Shown one piece after another: positions 5,496-6,019 of a stretch of 6,019 nucleotides of DNA. The stretch's first letter is position 1. Every line of letters begins with the position of its first letter. The position numbers and the translations under genes were made by a program. This DNA is from JOPF133 sp052144935. GTDB lineage: Bacteria > Acidobacteriota > Terriglobia > Bryobacterales > Bryobacteraceae. The stretch is from assembly GCA_052144935.1 (NCBI GenBank), contig JBKQPR010000270.1, forward strand, positions 1 through 6,019. Direction: 5' to 3'. Below the pieces are notes generated by a model. That model did no database searches. It saw only the letters and a list, made by a program, of their open reading frames with translations, and was not told the DNA's origin.

Positions 5496-5520
5496 GATTG
5501 CACCCGCAGCAATCTTTTTT
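5496..5520 (+). terminator. Weak hairpin followed by six T
   Basis: GATTGC (5496-5501) pairs with GCAATC (5509-5514) around a 7-nt loop and is followed by TTTTTT (5515-5520). The form is that of a weak intrinsic terminator with a 6-bp stem. It overlaps the expected start point of the promoter at 5466-5493, so it could end read-through from the left, or form the 5' end of the downstream mRNA. Confidence 0.3.
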
Positions 5521-5535
5521 GGGGGCGGGAAACTT

Positions 5536-5543
5536 GAGGAGGG
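5536..5543 (+). promoter_or_regulatory. Ribosome binding site
   Basis: GAGGAGGG ends 8 bases before the ATG at 5552, an optimal distance. It fixes the start of the last gene. Confidence 0.75.
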
Positions 5544-5551
5544 TATACGCG

Positions 5552-6019
5552 ATGGCTGAGGCGACTGAGCATCTCGAACATATGCAGCACGTGGCCCACG
5601 CCGGCGAACATGCAGACGGCGGCGGGGAGGGGCACAACCCGGCCCACAGCCGCCTGTCCACTTACACTGGAATCTCGATGGCGGTTCTCGGCGTCATATT
5701 GGCGTTCGCTTCAGCCAAGGTGGGCGGGGAGCGGACGATGCTGGTGAAAACCATAATCGAGAAGGAGGATGCCCATTCGCGCTACGTCACCCAGGATCTC
5801 AAGCATCGCATCGCCGTCATCAGCCTGCGTCAGTTGCGCGCAACGCTGCCCGCGCTGGCTGCCCCGGGACGGGCCTCTACGGCCGTGGACGCCCAGGAAA
5901 TGGTCGCTTTGGCCAGAACTGTCCAGCGCTATTACAACGAGTCCCAGGCGGCCGTCGAGTGGGACATCGCCTACACGCCGGCAATCCAGGCACACGTGGA
6001 AGGCCAGGAGTATTACGAA
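5552..6019 (+). CDS. Single-pass membrane protein, DUF4337-like (partial, runs off the window)
   Basis: 156 codons are visible with no stop, so the C-terminus is missing. The start is set by GAGGAGGG at 5536-5543 and a promoter about 60 bases further upstream. Residues 1-33 are polar and rich in histidine (seven His between positions 7 and 32). Residues 39-57 (TGISMAVLGVILAFASAK) form one transmembrane helix. The remainder is a charged, mostly helical segment including EKEDAHSRYVTQDLKHR and a Tyr-rich part (QRYYNE). This layout, a polar N-terminus, a helix of the form AVLGVILAFAS and then a helical region with a DAxxxY-like motif, resembles DUF4337 proteins, which have no known function. The assignment rests on overall pattern, and the residue spacing differs from the members I remember. 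The gene faces away from the secreted-protein gene and appears to be its own unit. Confidence 0.7.
   Translation, partial: MAEATEHLEHMQHVAHAGEHADGGGEGHNPAHSRLSTYTGISMAVLGVILAFASAKVGGERTMLVKTIIEKEDAHSRYVTQDLKHRIAVISLRQLRATLPALAAPGRASTAVDAQEMVALARTVQRYYNESQAAVEWDIAYTPAIQAHVEGQEYYE

Overview
The window is GC-rich and comes from a soil-type bacterium. Two things suggest Acidobacteriota, most likely the Bryobacterales/Solibacter side: a secreted protein built from repeated carboxypeptidase-regulatory-like beta-sandwich domains, and the density of short palindromic repeats. This assignment is inferred from gene content and no marker gene confirms it.

Layout. Positions 1-912 hold no gene I can support. 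They contain a palindrome at the left edge, a 2 x 20-nt tandem repeat, a 2 x 12-nt repeat next to a possible half of a repeat element, and a clean array of five 19-nt units just before the first gene. Positions 913-3296 (+) are a two-gene operon: a radical SAM protein with a SPASM-like C-terminus, then a class II DAHP synthase whose GTG start overlaps the preceding stop by one base. A long inverted repeat (37-bp perfect arms) fills the gap between these genes and the convergent gene 3483-5135 (-), a 550-aa exported multi-domain protein. Upstream of that gene, 5188-5425 holds two gene fossils joined end to end: the C-terminal tail of a paralogue of the 550-aa protein (-) and a tetratricopeptide-repeat remnant (+). 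A promoter with a perfect -35 box follows, then a strong ribosome binding site and an open-ended membrane protein gene (5552 to the window end) resembling DUF4337 proteins.

How the genes relate. The DAHP synthase would start the shikimate pathway from phosphoenolpyruvate and erythrose 4-phosphate. The radical SAM enzyme is translationally coupled to it, so the two probably serve one process, but its substrate is unknown. The 550-aa protein and the DUF4337-like protein look like separate units.

The most unusual theme is a set of very short hairpin repeats (4-5 bp stem, AGA or AGG loop). They occur between genes and also, in frame, inside the 550-aa gene at three places, one of them expanded into a Val-Pro-Ser-Gly repeat.
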